Shown here: in pieces, positions 21,400 to 30,175 of the stretch | Numbering within the stretch: the stretch's first letter is position 1 | Layout: each line of letters opens with the position of its first letter | Virus record (IMG/VR): IMGVR_UViG_3300007533_000002 | Coordinates: 1 to 31,957 of that record | From: a virus | DNA: 31,957 nt | Reading direction: 5' to 3' (one strand) | Position numbers and translations under genes: made by a program | The notes under the pieces: generated by a model | The model's database searches: none | The model's input: only the letters and a program-made list of their open reading frames with translations | Told to the model about the DNA's origin: nothing

Positions 21400-21714
21400 A
21401 TGAACAAAGAGTTAGAGATAGTATTTGATTTAGCGGAAAAAATCTTCACTGATGAAGTAAGAAATGGAAGATATGAAAAGACTATGAGGAAGATGGGGGT
21501 TGAAGAAAATGAAATAAATCTTCTGAGCGAACTAATGCTAGAACAGGCCCTTAGCATCAGTAAGCAACATCTCACTACATATGTTGAGGTATATAATAGA
21601 GAAAATTGGGACAAGATGGCGTTAAGTCACTTGTGTAATGTTGTTATACCACTTGCATTTAATATGGGGTTAAATGTGTTTCTAGCGGCAAAAAAACGTT
21701 TTAATAAAAAATAA
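21400..21714 (+). CDS. 104-aa helical protein, paralogue of the next gene
   Basis: SD AAGG before the ATG. All-helical in appearance. The second half (LLSELMLEQALSISKQHLTT; CNVVIPLAFNMGLNVFLAAK) aligns in order and spacing with the following protein, suggesting an old tandem duplication. No known family; a small helical early protein of unknown role. Confidence 0.62.
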   Translation: MNKELEIVFDLAEKIFTDEVRNGRYEKTMRKMGVEENEINLLSELMLEQALSISKQHLTTYVEVYNRENWDKMALSHLCNVVIPLAFNMGLNVFLAAKKRFNKK

Positions 21715-21726
21715 GAGGGAAATTTT

Positions 21727-22050
21727 ATGAATGAACAACAAGAAGAAAATTTTTACAAAATAGCAGATGCATGGTATGAATATAGAAAAAACGACCCTTC
21801 ATTATTAGAACCATTCGGTTTTGGAGAAGATGAAGAAAAAACGAAACTTCGTTTTTATGTTTTAGAAAATGCTATTAATGTTGCTAAGGATAGACTACCA
21901 ACTGGCATATGGGGCTCTGATGCACCTGACGACATTGAAACACTGAGGAAAATAATAGTGCCATTTTTAGATACTGCACTTTCAGCAGGTTTGCACGTTA
22001 TGGCTGATGTAAAAAATGGGTTCGCCAAGCTTCCCTTTAACGAAGTATAG
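21727..22050 (+). CDS. 107-aa helical protein, paralogue of the previous gene
   Basis: SD GAGGGAAA. Acidic N-terminus, then helical segments (LRFYVLENAINVAKDRLPTG; IIVPFLDTALSAGLHVMADV) that match those of the 104-aa neighbour. No recognised domain. It lies just upstream of the holin-type gene but shows no membrane segment itself. Confidence 0.62.
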   Translation: MNEQQEENFYKIADAWYEYRKNDPSLLEPFGFGEDEEKTKLRFYVLENAINVAKDRLPTGIWGSDAPDDIETLRKIIVPFLDTALSAGLHVMADVKNGFAKLPFNEV

Positions 22051-22085
22051 TTAAATAATGTAACTCCTACAAACAAGAGGGAAAC

Positions 22086-22613
22086 ATGGATAGTTTAAAG
22101 AATATGGTCAGTTCGGTGGCTCCTTTTATTGGGAATATGGTAGGCGGCCCATTGGGGGGTGCTACCGCTAAATTCTTAGGCAATTTGCTGCTAGGCGATG
22201 ATAACGCGAGCGAAGAGGATATCAAAAACGCTATTAAAAATGCGACGCCTGAGCAACTTGTGGAACTTAAACGCATTGACAGCGAAGAACGTATCAAAGC
22301 AGCGGGATTACAAAAAGAACGGGAAGCATTGTTTTTACAGGATAGGCAAGACGCCCGAAATTTCTCGTCCACGATTGCGTATAATACGAGCCGAAACGTA
22401 GCCTATATTGTTATGATTGGGTTTTTTGCAACCCTAATCACCTTAATGTTGGTAGAGATTAATACTAAAATTCAACCGCTTATTGATGCTATGATAGGCT
22501 TTTTAGGTGCTTCCCTAGCTAAGATTGTCGATTTCTTTTATGGAAGTTCTTTAGGTTCAAAAATTAAAAGCATGTTTATTGAGCAAGATAAAAATAATAA
22601 GCTCTCCGCGTAG
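22086..22613 (+). CDS. holin of the three-TM gene-transfer-release type, putative
   Basis: Protein of 175 aa. The Gly-rich hydrophobic N-terminus (PFIGNMVGGPLGGATAKFLG) is followed by a charged helical region (EEDIKNAIKNATPEQLVELK) and two clear TM segments (VAYIVMIGFFATLITLMLV; DAMIGFLGASLAKIVDFFYG). This layout matches the family described as holin of 3TMs for gene-transfer release. It would permeabilise the inner membrane for the GH24 lysozyme. Unusually it is the last gene of the rightward early operon, while the lysozyme is on the opposite strand in the late operon. Its stop codon lies in the loop of the shared terminator. Confidence 0.72.
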   Translation: MDSLKNMVSSVAPFIGNMVGGPLGGATAKFLGNLLLGDDNASEEDIKNAIKNATPEQLVELKRIDSEERIKAAGLQKEREALFLQDRQDARNFSSTIAYNTSRNVAYIVMIGFFATLITLMLVEINTKIQPLIDAMIGFLGASLAKIVDFFYGSSLGSKIKSMFIEQDKNNKLSA

Positions 22614-22630
22614 GCGGGGAGCTATTTTTT
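22600..22630. terminator. bidirectional Rho-independent terminator between convergent operons
   Basis: AGCTCTCCGC (22600-22609) pairs with GCGGGGAGCT (22614-22623) with one G-U pair and a GTAG loop, followed by ATTTTTT on the plus strand. It ends the early operon. In the other direction it directly follows the last late gene, with a weaker A/T-rich tail. It separates the two main transcription units. Confidence 0.85.
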
Positions 22631-22936
22631 CTTAGGATTAGCTGGTGGAGAGGGGGTGTATAAACCTAGATGATAGGAAGTATAGGTTACTAAACCAAAT
22701 ACGATAGGGGTAAAAACGACGAGAATTCGAAGCCATTTTGCCAAGCTATCTCTAACCTCTTTCTTGTATGCATCCTCAATTTTTAACTTTGTAATGAATT
22801 CATGGTTAGATTTTGATATGGCCAGAATCTCATCTAATCTTTTTTCAAAATTGTCTAGGCGTGCTTCAAAAAGAAGTATTTCACTAGTTGGATTGCTGGC
22901 GAGCGAATCGCACGACTTCATCTGGCCATTCTCCAT
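22622..22936 (-). CDS. XhlA-like lysis-associated membrane protein
   Basis: Up to 104 aa. The N-terminal half is a coiled coil (EILLFEARLDNFEKRLDEIL, then AISKSNHEFITKLKIED). One TM segment follows (WLRILVVFTPIVFGLVTYTS) and a short Pro/Lys-rich tail. Coiled coil plus one C-terminal TM just after a lysozyme gene fits XhlA-type membrane proteins that help lysis; a spanin-like role is less likely because there is no signal peptide or lipobox. It overlaps the lysozyme gene by 53 bases. An internal ATG at 22921 has the better SD (GGAG nine bases upstream), so the true product may be 99 aa. Confidence 0.68.
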   Translation of the reverse strand: MENGQMKSCDSLASNPTSEILLFEARLDNFEKRLDEILAISKSNHEFITKLKIEDAYKKEVRDSLAKWLRILVVFTPIVFGLVTYTSYHLGLYTPSPPANPKKK

Positions 22937-23393
22937 CTCTCATCATTTGGGCGAGCATTTTACCGCGGGTACCAACTTGGTAATACCACTTACTATCTTC
23001 CATTTCATGGGCCGCCAAATCGTAATTTCCCATTTGGAGCGCCGAAATCATCCGGATGAATCTATTGATGCCTTTAATACCTAAGGTAAAGGTCATGCTT
23101 AGAATAACCCATTTTCTAACATAATCTAATTTGCGGAACCATTCCTCTTTAAGCAACAATTTTTTATAATGTTCAATATCATTGCGCATTAAATATGCGC
23201 CTTCTCTTTCCGTAAGAGGATTATCATCTAAATTACGGCCATATCCGATTGTGGTATGACCAGTTGGGCATTCATAAGGCTGACCTCTAAACCCTTCCCC
23301 GAGCATGATTAAGCTCTCACCAAACTTTAGGCTTGGTGTGGCTTTATGGGAGGCTGGGATGGTTTCCTCGGATGTATTTTCTTCCTTAATCAC
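22884..23393 (-). CDS. T4-type lysozyme (GH24 endolysin)
   Basis: About 169 aa from a GTG at 23393 (GGAG ten bases upstream); a TTG at 23402 is too close to that SD. It cleaves peptidoglycan to release virions. The GH24 motif is clear: catalytic Glu33 in GEGFRG, Cys42 where T4 lysozyme has Asp20, and Thr48 in HTTIGYGRN, at the T4 spacings of 9 and 6. Cys at this position is seen in other phage GH24 enzymes. The last part (MTFTLGIKGINRFIRMISAL, WPDEVVRFARQ) fits the C-terminal lobe. About 25 extra residues precede the domain with no signal or SAR segment, so a holin is needed for export. Confidence 0.92.
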   Translation of the reverse strand: MIKEENTSEETIPASHKATPSLKFGESLIMLGEGFRGQPYECPTGHTTIGYGRNLDDNPLTEREGAYLMRNDIEHYKKLLLKEEWFRKLDYVRKWVILSMTFTLGIKGINRFIRMISALQMGNYDLAAHEMEDSKWYYQVGTRGKMLAQMMRDGEWPDEVVRFARQQSN

Positions 23394-23463
23394 TTGATAC
23401 AATCTCCATATTAAGCAATAATACGTGCGGACACTCCCTGTAGTAACTTATCTCCATGTCCAC

Positions 23464-23483
23464 GGGGCCTCTTATGAGGTCCC
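23464..23483. other. hairpin between lectin-fold tail gene and lysozyme
   Basis: GGGGCCTC (23464-23471) and GAGGTCCC (23476-23483) pair over eight positions with one G-U and a TTAT loop. No U-run follows on the late strand, so it is not a clear terminator; it may be an RNA processing or stability element in the 145-bp gap before the lysis genes. Confidence 0.45.
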
Positions 23484-23538
23484 TTATATTTACTCCCATG
23501 ACTTCATAATGAGCGATAATCTCAGCAAATTAACCTTA

Positions 23539-24267
23539 TTAGATGGTGATATCATAATAGGTATATAAGAAATCCTTAATCTGCGCATGCAATAGATTAT
23601 TAGGATAAAAATTTACCCATATGACTGCTTTTAATCCACCGTAAAACCAACGGTCCTGAGTTGAGGGATCGCCCCCAAATAGATATCCTAGGTCGAAACC
23701 TGTAGTTTTATCAATGGTGGCACTTCCGATAGAGAGATTATTTAATTCGGCGGTGACGGCTCCCGCATTACTACGTAAGCTCATAATGTAATAAAACCCA
23801 TCATGAATAAGTGAATACTCAATTATCTGAGAAGTAGAAGTCCCAGTGCTGGGAACCTTAATATAAATACCTGGGTTACCTGGATAACGCAGCGCCATAC
23901 CGAACCCTCCAGAATCATCTCTGAAGGGCCCATCAACATGAGAAGATGCTAAGATAGGCCTTACAGCCGTAAAAGTATCGTCACCTATTTGTTCTGCATT
24001 TTGAAAGACTAAATAAATCCCGGTATTGTGAGTAGGCTGCATGTTGGCCGCACTCAAATACTCTTGATTGCCATTAAATAGGATAAGTGGTCCTTCTCCA
24101 TCACTGCTATAGGTAGGTTGATTGCCCGTCGTAGGCTGTCCGGCGGATGAGAGGTTATATTGGGTAATCCATTGGCTAACCAAATTACTGGTACTGGTGA
24201 CGTGGACTTTCGCATCCCACCATTTAGCCGCGGCCCGAATCGGATTAAAGCGAGATAGTGTATACAT
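23539..24267 (-). CDS. tail protein with concanavalin A/LamG-like lectin fold
   Basis: Protein of 242 aa. The pattern LVSQWITQYNLSSAGQPTTG, QPTYSSDGEGPLILFNGNQE and YLSAAN is the usual start of LamG/concanavalin-like domains in phage tail and surface proteins. The rest alternates strands typical of the jelly-roll (FYYIMSLRSNAGAVTAELNN, GGLKAVIWVN). It probably binds a surface sugar. It lies right after the large modular tail protein, ten bases from its stop with SD AAGGA, so it is likely a second receptor-binding component of the short tail. Confidence 0.75.
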   Translation of the reverse strand: MYTLSRFNPIRAAAKWWDAKVHVTSTSNLVSQWITQYNLSSAGQPTTGNQPTYSSDGEGPLILFNGNQEYLSAANMQPTHNTGIYLVFQNAEQIGDDTFTAVRPILASSHVDGPFRDDSGGFGMALRYPGNPGIYIKVPSTGTSTSQIIEYSLIHDGFYYIMSLRSNAGAVTAELNNLSIGSATIDKTTGFDLGYLFGGDPSTQDRWFYGGLKAVIWVNFYPNNLLHAQIKDFLYTYYDITI

Positions 24268-24276
24268 AAATCGTCC

Positions 24277-26310
24277 TTAAAGAATTTCTTCCACTGCATA
24301 ATCACCAGTAATATTAAAAACGGTGCTGGATATGCATCTTATTTGGACTTCAGAATAAGGGCCAATCGTATAAAAGGGTGCATCTCCAGGTTGCGTAGGT
24401 GAGCGTAGGGTAATCCCGTTTTGCCCCTGAATTTGCACAAATCCATCGCCTTCCTGAATGATAGTTAAAGTATCTCCCGGTTGAAAAACATCTTGATGAG
24501 AAATGTTAATCACTACCGAAGTATTAGGGGTGGTTTTAACAATTTGATTAACATACAGCACACCTACCGTATTATCTAGATTAATAGTACTGCTGCCCAA
24601 GTCCATAATTGGGGAGTAATTATTACGAGTTAGGATCTGCCATTCCCCACCTATGACTGCTAATGTAGCGGACTGTCCGCCCCAAAGGGGATATTTTTGA
24701 TACCCGCTAATTTTCTCGGTTCCATCAGGGGTGAGTGTGGTTACCGAACTAGTGGCTGGATAATTAATGATAGTACACCGAAAGCCTTCGGGATAACTGG
24801 AGACCATCCCCAAAGTGATGGTGATATTAGATGCTATGGTTTTATATAATATTTTACCGTTATCAGAAGGTTGGAGCGTATAACTTCCAGTTAGGTTAAA
24901 GGTGCTAGACGACGATGAAGTAGCTTGTCCGGTTTGCACTAAATAAGTATTAGCATCCACTTTGACAATCTTTAGACTTTCTCCCGCTGCGCGTGTGTGG
25001 AATACATTGCTTTCATTAATTAAGATGACTGCTGAGCCAGGGGATATATTAATAAGACCGCTGTCCACTTGAAAAAACTCTGTTTCAAATCCCACTGGCA
25101 AATCGTTTCCGGGTGTTCCCGTATCGTCTCGAATGCTCAGGGTTAATTCATTAGTGCTATTCCAAATACAGCGGCGCCTGTAATCATCAATACTCAAGTC
25201 ATAAGTAGTACTCGAAATCGTCTTATTAGATTCTTCCCCTAAATTACTCAGTGCAACTTCCCATGTTCCTGTGCTAGTGAGTGTAACCCGCGCAGTCGCG
25301 CCTGTCTCACCAGGCAAGAAAGTGGGACCCAGGATTGCAGTATCGCCTGCCCCAAGTGCGAAATTTAGGCGACTGTTACCAGCATTTTCTACATCTATCC
25401 AGTACCCATCTGGCAATGTACCGCTGACTTGATCTAGAGTAATGGTAACGAGATTGCCCGCACCATTAAACTGAAGACGGTTGCCCCAGTCGTTTAGAGT
25501 GGGCGTATAACCATAACCGCTGCCGGAAACATCAATAAACTCTACGGTGGCCTTTTTGAAGGTGGCGGATGCGGTTTGAATTAGCGTTCCATTTACATCG
25601 TCTAGTTCGGCTAAATTAGTGACATTAATATTTCTTAATAGTGTCCACTCCCATACCCCTGCTGGATCATCAAAATTAACACACGTAAATTGATACGCAT
25701 CCCCAGGCTGAAGTTGCCGAATAAGAGGAGGTGCACCTCCATCATTACTACCGTGCATGTCCAACACACCGTTAACGCCAGTATTTTGAATAATTACGCT
25801 CCTGGCACCAAACAGTTCTTGAGCATTTTGTAAATAAAACTTGCCGCTTCCTTGATTATCCACATCAACTTGGTAAAAAGTTGCCATGGGCGCAGTAACG
25901 GTATAATCAATGGCAAAGTCTGTCCCTTGGACAAGGGAGAGGGGACGGCTTAATTGTTCTTTAATCCAATTACCGCCGCCAGTAGCGGCCACCACAACAT
26001 TGCCATCCGCACTTGCGGTAGAAAGATCTCCAGTATTGTGATATTTATAAATCGCATTATTTTCAACCACCATTGCGATCAGTCCTTCGGGCGCATTGGT
26101 CATTGAATAAGCCGCTAATTCTGCCACCGTTGCGAAGGGGCCAACCATTCTCTCATCGTGAATGCTGCGAATGGCTGAATTAATATCATAACGTCGGTTC
26201 AACCACCCACCTGAGCCGTCCGGGGTGATTAATAAGCTATAATCAGTATCTTCAACGCTTGGTGCAATCGTTTGCGTCGACCACTTTTCATATGTATCTG
26301 GTGCTGGCAT
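24277..26310 (-). CDS. large modular tail fibre/spike-type protein
   Basis: Protein of 677 aa. The N-terminus (residues 1-120) has ATVAELAAYSMTNAPEGLIA and AIYKYHNTGDLSTASADGNV, a domain seen in phage fibre and spike proteins that links to the virion. The rest is made of beta-rich modules of about 90-100 residues with recurring ITLxxVSxxxPxGF and GxWEVAL/GEWQIL elements, probably trimeric. SD AAGGA precedes the start. No endosialidase or pectate-lyase catalytic motif can be recognised, so whether it cleaves its receptor is open. Confidence 0.75.
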   Translation of the reverse strand: MPAPDTYEKWSTQTIAPSVEDTDYSLLITPDGSGGWLNRRYDINSAIRSIHDERMVGPFATVAELAAYSMTNAPEGLIAMVVENNAIYKYHNTGDLSTASADGNVVVAATGGGNWIKEQLSRPLSLVQGTDFAIDYTVTAPMATFYQVDVDNQGSGKFYLQNAQELFGARSVIIQNTGVNGVLDMHGSNDGGAPPLIRQLQPGDAYQFTCVNFDDPAGVWEWTLLRNINVTNLAELDDVNGTLIQTASATFKKATVEFIDVSGSGYGYTPTLNDWGNRLQFNGAGNLVTITLDQVSGTLPDGYWIDVENAGNSRLNFALGAGDTAILGPTFLPGETGATARVTLTSTGTWEVALSNLGEESNKTISSTTYDLSIDDYRRRCIWNSTNELTLSIRDDTGTPGNDLPVGFETEFFQVDSGLINISPGSAVILINESNVFHTRAAGESLKIVKVDANTYLVQTGQATSSSSSTFNLTGSYTLQPSDNGKILYKTIASNITITLGMVSSYPEGFRCTIINYPATSSVTTLTPDGTEKISGYQKYPLWGGQSATLAVIGGEWQILTRNNYSPIMDLGSSTINLDNTVGVLYVNQIVKTTPNTSVVINISHQDVFQPGDTLTIIQEGDGFVQIQGQNGITLRSPTQPGDAPFYTIGPYSEVQIRCISSTVFNITGDYAVEEIL

Positions 26311-26335
26311 TGTTTATATCCTTATATAACATTTG

Positions 26336-26596
26336 TTAGCTGTCATAGCTCATGGCTATAGTTTCATCCTCAAATAGCATTCCCACATCATTTTCGTCTG
26401 CCATAACTACAATTTCGAAGGGGGGTAGGGAATCTTCATATTCCATACCAATGGTTGGATCTTCATATACCATACCAATCCCATCTTCATACAACATAAG
26501 AATCTCTTCAGATGGGGGAGGTGGTGGAACATCATGGGAATGATGTAATAGGGCCAATAATAATTTTTGATTATTGGGGGGGAGTTTATTCATCAT
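26336..26596 (-). CDS. 86-aa acidic protein with repeated YED motif
   Basis: The start is probably the ATG at 26596, overlapping the previous stop as ATGATG, which gives coupling; a longer frame to 26614 exists. After a Pro-rich segment (SHDVPPPPPSEE) it carries spaced repeats of the form GMxYEDxxI: LMLYEDGIGMVYEDPTIGME, then YEDS, GMLFEDETIAMSYDS. It is highly acidic with no Lys or Arg in the repeat part. I know no family for it. Position between tail genes suggests a virion or fibre-assembly role. Confidence 0.6.
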   Translation of the reverse strand: MMNKLPPNNQKLLLALLHHSHDVPPPPPSEEILMLYEDGIGMVYEDPTIGMEYEDSLPPFEIVVMADENDVGMLFEDETIAMSYDS

Positions 26597-26967
26597 TTGC
26601 CACCGAAAACCCAAATATCTACCGCAGTCGTAGTTTTGGCCGCGGTAGAGGTGCCACCATTAATTGGAACCTGGGCGCCATCAATAATCCGGCGCGCACC
26701 TCCGATAGGAATTAATTGTCCTACGCTAATAGCGGGATAGAAAATGAGGGAACCGTCGCGCATCTCAAAAATGATATTGCCGCCGGTGGTTTCCACAACT
26801 ACTTGATAAAATAACTTGATATCACCGCCTCCCGGAATAGTCCAAAAACCATCCCGTGAAGTTGGTGCGACGGGGGACATTTTGGTGCCCGCAGTAGGGT
26901 AGATAGAATAGTCCGTCGATGATTCGAACCGCGTGGTGGGTTGAACAGCTGCCCCTTCATTATACAT
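26593..26967 (-). CDS. small beta-rich virion-associated protein, unknown
   Basis: Protein of 124 aa from the ATG at 26967, fixed by GGAGG five bases upstream rather than the in-frame ATG at 26979. Beta-rich, Gly/Thr-rich: FWTIPGGGDIKLFYQVVVET, IIFEMRDGSLIFYPAISVGQ and C-terminal TAVDIWVFGGK. It resembles small phage tail attachment or fibre-cap domains, but no family can be named. Followed without gap by the YED-repeat protein. Confidence 0.62.
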   Translation of the reverse strand: MYNEGAAVQPTTRFESSTDYSIYPTAGTKMSPVAPTSRDGFWTIPGGGDIKLFYQVVVETTGGNIIFEMRDGSLIFYPAISVGQLIPIGGARRIIDGAQVPINGGTSTAAKTTTAVDIWVFGGK

Positions 26968-26991
26968 AATTGCCTCCATGCAATTGATGAA

Positions 26992-28479
26992 TTATTGTGC
27001 TTTAATTAACCAATATTCTGCCATATTATATGGACGTGTTTCCGCGTCTCCAGCTGCCCCAGTTTCCTTAGCACCTATTCCGGTATGAAAATAGTCACTA
27101 CCATCACTCACTTTTACAGCGCCTGCTTGAGCACCATTAAAAATATGGGTATGAGATTTAAATGCATCTGCTTGCAACGAACCGGGGTTACGAATGCCAT
27201 CGGGATCCACCCCCCCCAGATTTCTTCCGAAATAACCTCGTGTATCTGGAAAAGTAAAAGTGGTATCCGTAGTAGTATAACCTGGAGTCTGACTGGCCAA
27301 GTACCAAAGAACTGGGTAATCCTCTTTATTGTACGTATTTCCATTTATTGGAAGCCAATACGGTTCGTCCATATAAATACCTAATTCTTCATGGATGAGG
27401 GGATATTTCCATGGCCACAAGATTTTAGTTCCTGCTGGCATCGCATTTAAAAAGGCTAATTGATTGTTGGCATCTACCCCAATAAAATGGCCTGGTACCT
27501 TTTTTTGTATATAGGGTTTAGCCGGAATTAAATCCTTAATCAGTTCGGATGCCGGGACATCTTCAAATACGGGTACACTATCCCCTTTTTCAAACTGAAA
27601 CTGTGATAAATCAATTTCACATAAGGTATTGAGTGGCAATGCCAACCCTACCGAAAATATATCGTCGCCATTTGTACCACGAACTTTCCCAGCCGTCGAA
27701 TCAACCGTAAAGCTAAAAGTATATTTGGCCCATGATTGGGAAGTAGAAAAGGTGGTAACCACTTGGGTGACTGTTGGGCTCGGGGTGCCACCGGATCCAA
27801 AATCCTGTTTATATTTTAGTTCAACTAGGGAGGATGTGGAAGATTTCATCCAAACCGCAAAGGTTAATTGCGTATTTTGAAAGGTTCTTACATCAGGAAA
27901 TATATAGTATATCCACTTTTCAGTTTCGGTACCGGCTGAGACATTTTGAGTAATATATTTTAAATAGCGGTAAGGATTACTCTCTGGTGATTGCGCATCG
28001 ATGGGGAAGTCGTTGAATGAGAGCTCATCTTCAACCGAGGTATCGCTCTTTTCGAAGAACCAACTTGGATTAGCAAGTTTTTCCTCGGTAGAGGGATTAG
28101 TGAGGGTGTCAAATTCTGAAAACAAAAAACTGGGATTCTTTATATAATTATCCGTATAGTTAGATATATTAATTGTCCCCCCACCGTCACCACCGGGAGG
28201 TGTAACATTCTCGATAGAATCAATTAGATTATTCTCATTATCATAATATTCTATATAGTAAGGTTCATCGTCAGCTAAATAAAAAGGACCTTGCTGGCCG
28301 CTCGCATTAAAAACAATCTTTTCCGGCCATTCACGCGTACCAGCGGCATTGCGATAGATAATTTTTCTTTCACTTTTATTGTCTTGCCGAAAGGCGAGCA
28401 TATAATTTCCCGATAATTCTCCCGTTTTACCAATGAGAGTCCATAAAGGAGTAGGTGATAAGACGTAATTAATTGGCAT
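26992..28479 (-). CDS. tail fibre with C-terminal phage collar domain
   Basis: Protein of 495 aa. The first 100 residues (MPINYVLSPTPLWTLIGKTG; SERKIIYRNAAGTREWPEKI) form a virion-binding domain. The middle (TDNYIKNPSFLFSEFDTLTN, WIYYIFPDVRTFQNTQLTF) resembles a carbohydrate-binding beta-sandwich. The last 140 residues have the phage tail-collar pattern: WLPINGNTYNKEDYPVLWYL, FTFPDTRGYFGRNLGG, KSHTHIFNG and RPYNMAEYWLIKA. Its start overlaps the gp16-type gene by 11 bases. Probably the main host-recognition fibre. Confidence 0.85.
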   Translation of the reverse strand: MPINYVLSPTPLWTLIGKTGELSGNYMLAFRQDNKSERKIIYRNAAGTREWPEKIVFNASGQQGPFYLADDEPYYIEYYDNENNLIDSIENVTPPGGDGGGTINISNYTDNYIKNPSFLFSEFDTLTNPSTEEKLANPSWFFEKSDTSVEDELSFNDFPIDAQSPESNPYRYLKYITQNVSAGTETEKWIYYIFPDVRTFQNTQLTFAVWMKSSTSSLVELKYKQDFGSGGTPSPTVTQVVTTFSTSQSWAKYTFSFTVDSTAGKVRGTNGDDIFSVGLALPLNTLCEIDLSQFQFEKGDSVPVFEDVPASELIKDLIPAKPYIQKKVPGHFIGVDANNQLAFLNAMPAGTKILWPWKYPLIHEELGIYMDEPYWLPINGNTYNKEDYPVLWYLASQTPGYTTTDTTFTFPDTRGYFGRNLGGVDPDGIRNPGSLQADAFKSHTHIFNGAQAGAVKVSDGSDYFHTGIGAKETGAAGDAETRPYNMAEYWLIKAQ

Positions 28480-30175
28480 TTTGGTTTCCCCACATATTAG
28501 GTGAGTTGGCCAGTAATTCGGCCCTTAGTAAGGGATCTAAGGCTTTCCCGGCCTTAGGAATGGCGCCCCCGATAGCTTCGCTCCATTTTTCAATGGGAAG
28601 GGCTTTATTAAGTGCACGCATTACGCTAGGAGTGGCTTGGGCCCCGAAAATCGCCGCGGCCGCTTCAGCCAACTCAGAATCCAAAGGAGAAGTACGTATC
28701 CCGGCTAAACCTAGAAGGCCTCCCGATAGCTTTTGAGCCGTATTACGGCGTCCCAGTTGCTTACGCATTAATTCCATAGTTCCGTGCACTTGTGGAGTAA
28801 TTAAGTGACTTAATCCTTGTTCGTCTAGCTTATCATAAGCACGTAATAATGCTTCCGGGGATTGGCGATTGGTATATTTACCTAATACACTATATAAAAT
28901 CTTGTGATGAGTTTCAGGTTTTAAATCGCGCAAAATTTTACGCAGATTTTTATCAGGATTTTTGAATATAGTAGCTAGAGAAGGCCGTCCCCGTTCTCCT
29001 TGTTGTGCCATTTTCCATAAGTTCTTTGCTTCGATATAAGGGACATAATTCTCTTGGTAATTATCCATTGCGCGTCGGAACTGATGGAGAAGATTTCCCG
29101 AGGGGTCTTCATGTACAAGGAAATTATGAATGTCGGCGTCAATAGCTTCATGTGCTAAACCATAGTTGCGCCATAGTTTATTTTGACTAGAACTAAGAGG
29201 ACCTTGTGCGTCGCGCTTATCTTTAAACGCGCGTAAGATACGTTTTAAATCACTGTGTAAATTTCTGGCATTTTCGAATGAGGGGTCTTCTGTAAAACTA
29301 ACGTGTAAATCAGCCAAAGTAGGCTCGAATCCTTCATGGGTTCCTTTAGGTAAGTTGGGATATGCCCCTATTTTTTTATTGCCTGATAGGGCATCTTGAA
29401 GACTGTCACCGGTTATCCCGCTGTGATAAATAGGACGATCACGAAGACGATTATGGAAAATATTAAAAAGCCCATCTGCTTCCCCTTTCCGTGCATTCTC
29501 TGCTTTCTGTATATCATTAATAATGGATTCTTCATTTTCTGAGAGAGTGCGCCCCCCTCCAATTTTATTTAGAAACCATCCCAGCGTTTTTTTAGGTCTT
29601 ATCATTCTAGCACCACGCGTGGCTGCATTAAAGACCGCCGGTACCCCAACATCTAACGCACCGGAGAGCGCCGCACTCTTCGCTCCTGATTTCAGTCTAT
29701 TACCTGGATTAGATAGGGCGCTATAGCCCCCCATGCCTATGGCCCGTCCTAAGATATCACGCCCAGCTGTGCCACTAATCATATTAGCAGCTTTCCCCAC
29801 TAACCCTGGTGCGCTCCTGGCAGCCGCGAGCTCGGGCGCAATTGCGGCTCCCGCTAACCCATATCCTAAAACATCGCCGCCTATGCCCCCTATGTTATAG
29901 GCCGTCCCCGAGCCCCACTGTGGAAGTTTATTTTTAAAGCCAGCAGCACCAAGTATCGGATTAGCAACAAAATCTCTAAAATGGTCGCCTAGACCAAGAG
30001 TAAATTGTACCGGGGCACTCTGTGCAAGTTTCTCTACCACTCCCTGGCGCGGAGGAGAAGAGGGAGGTTTTCCTAGATATTGTTCTAGAACAGCGGCTTC
30101 ATCCTGGGGAAGGTTAGCCTCATTTTGATTCGGCGCCCCAAGATACGCTTCTAATGCTGCTAAATCATTAGCCAT
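28469..30175 (-). CDS. gp16-type DNA ejection protein
   Basis: Protein of 568 aa (P22 gp16 has 609). After a short charged start with a repeated LEAYLGAP/LEQYLGKP motif comes a long Gly/Ala-rich stretch (GGIGGDVLGYGLAGAAIAPE; RDILGRAIGMGGYSALSNPG) of membrane-active type, then a helical body. In P22 gp16 enters the cell with the DNA and helps cross the inner membrane. Third in the gp7-gp20-gp16 order. The ATG overlaps the gp20-like stop by eight bases. Confidence 0.75.
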   Translation of the reverse strand: MANDLAALEAYLGAPNQNEANLPQDEAAVLEQYLGKPPSSPPRQGVVEKLAQSAPVQFTLGLGDHFRDFVANPILGAAGFKNKLPQWGSGTAYNIGGIGGDVLGYGLAGAAIAPELAAARSAPGLVGKAANMISGTAGRDILGRAIGMGGYSALSNPGNRLKSGAKSAALSGALDVGVPAVFNAATRGARMIRPKKTLGWFLNKIGGGRTLSENEESIINDIQKAENARKGEADGLFNIFHNRLRDRPIYHSGITGDSLQDALSGNKKIGAYPNLPKGTHEGFEPTLADLHVSFTEDPSFENARNLHSDLKRILRAFKDKRDAQGPLSSSQNKLWRNYGLAHEAIDADIHNFLVHEDPSGNLLHQFRRAMDNYQENYVPYIEAKNLWKMAQQGERGRPSLATIFKNPDKNLRKILRDLKPETHHKILYSVLGKYTNRQSPEALLRAYDKLDEQGLSHLITPQVHGTMELMRKQLGRRNTAQKLSGGLLGLAGIRTSPLDSELAEAAAAIFGAQATPSVMRALNKALPIEKWSEAIGGAIPKAGKALDPLLRAELLANSPNMWGNQNAN

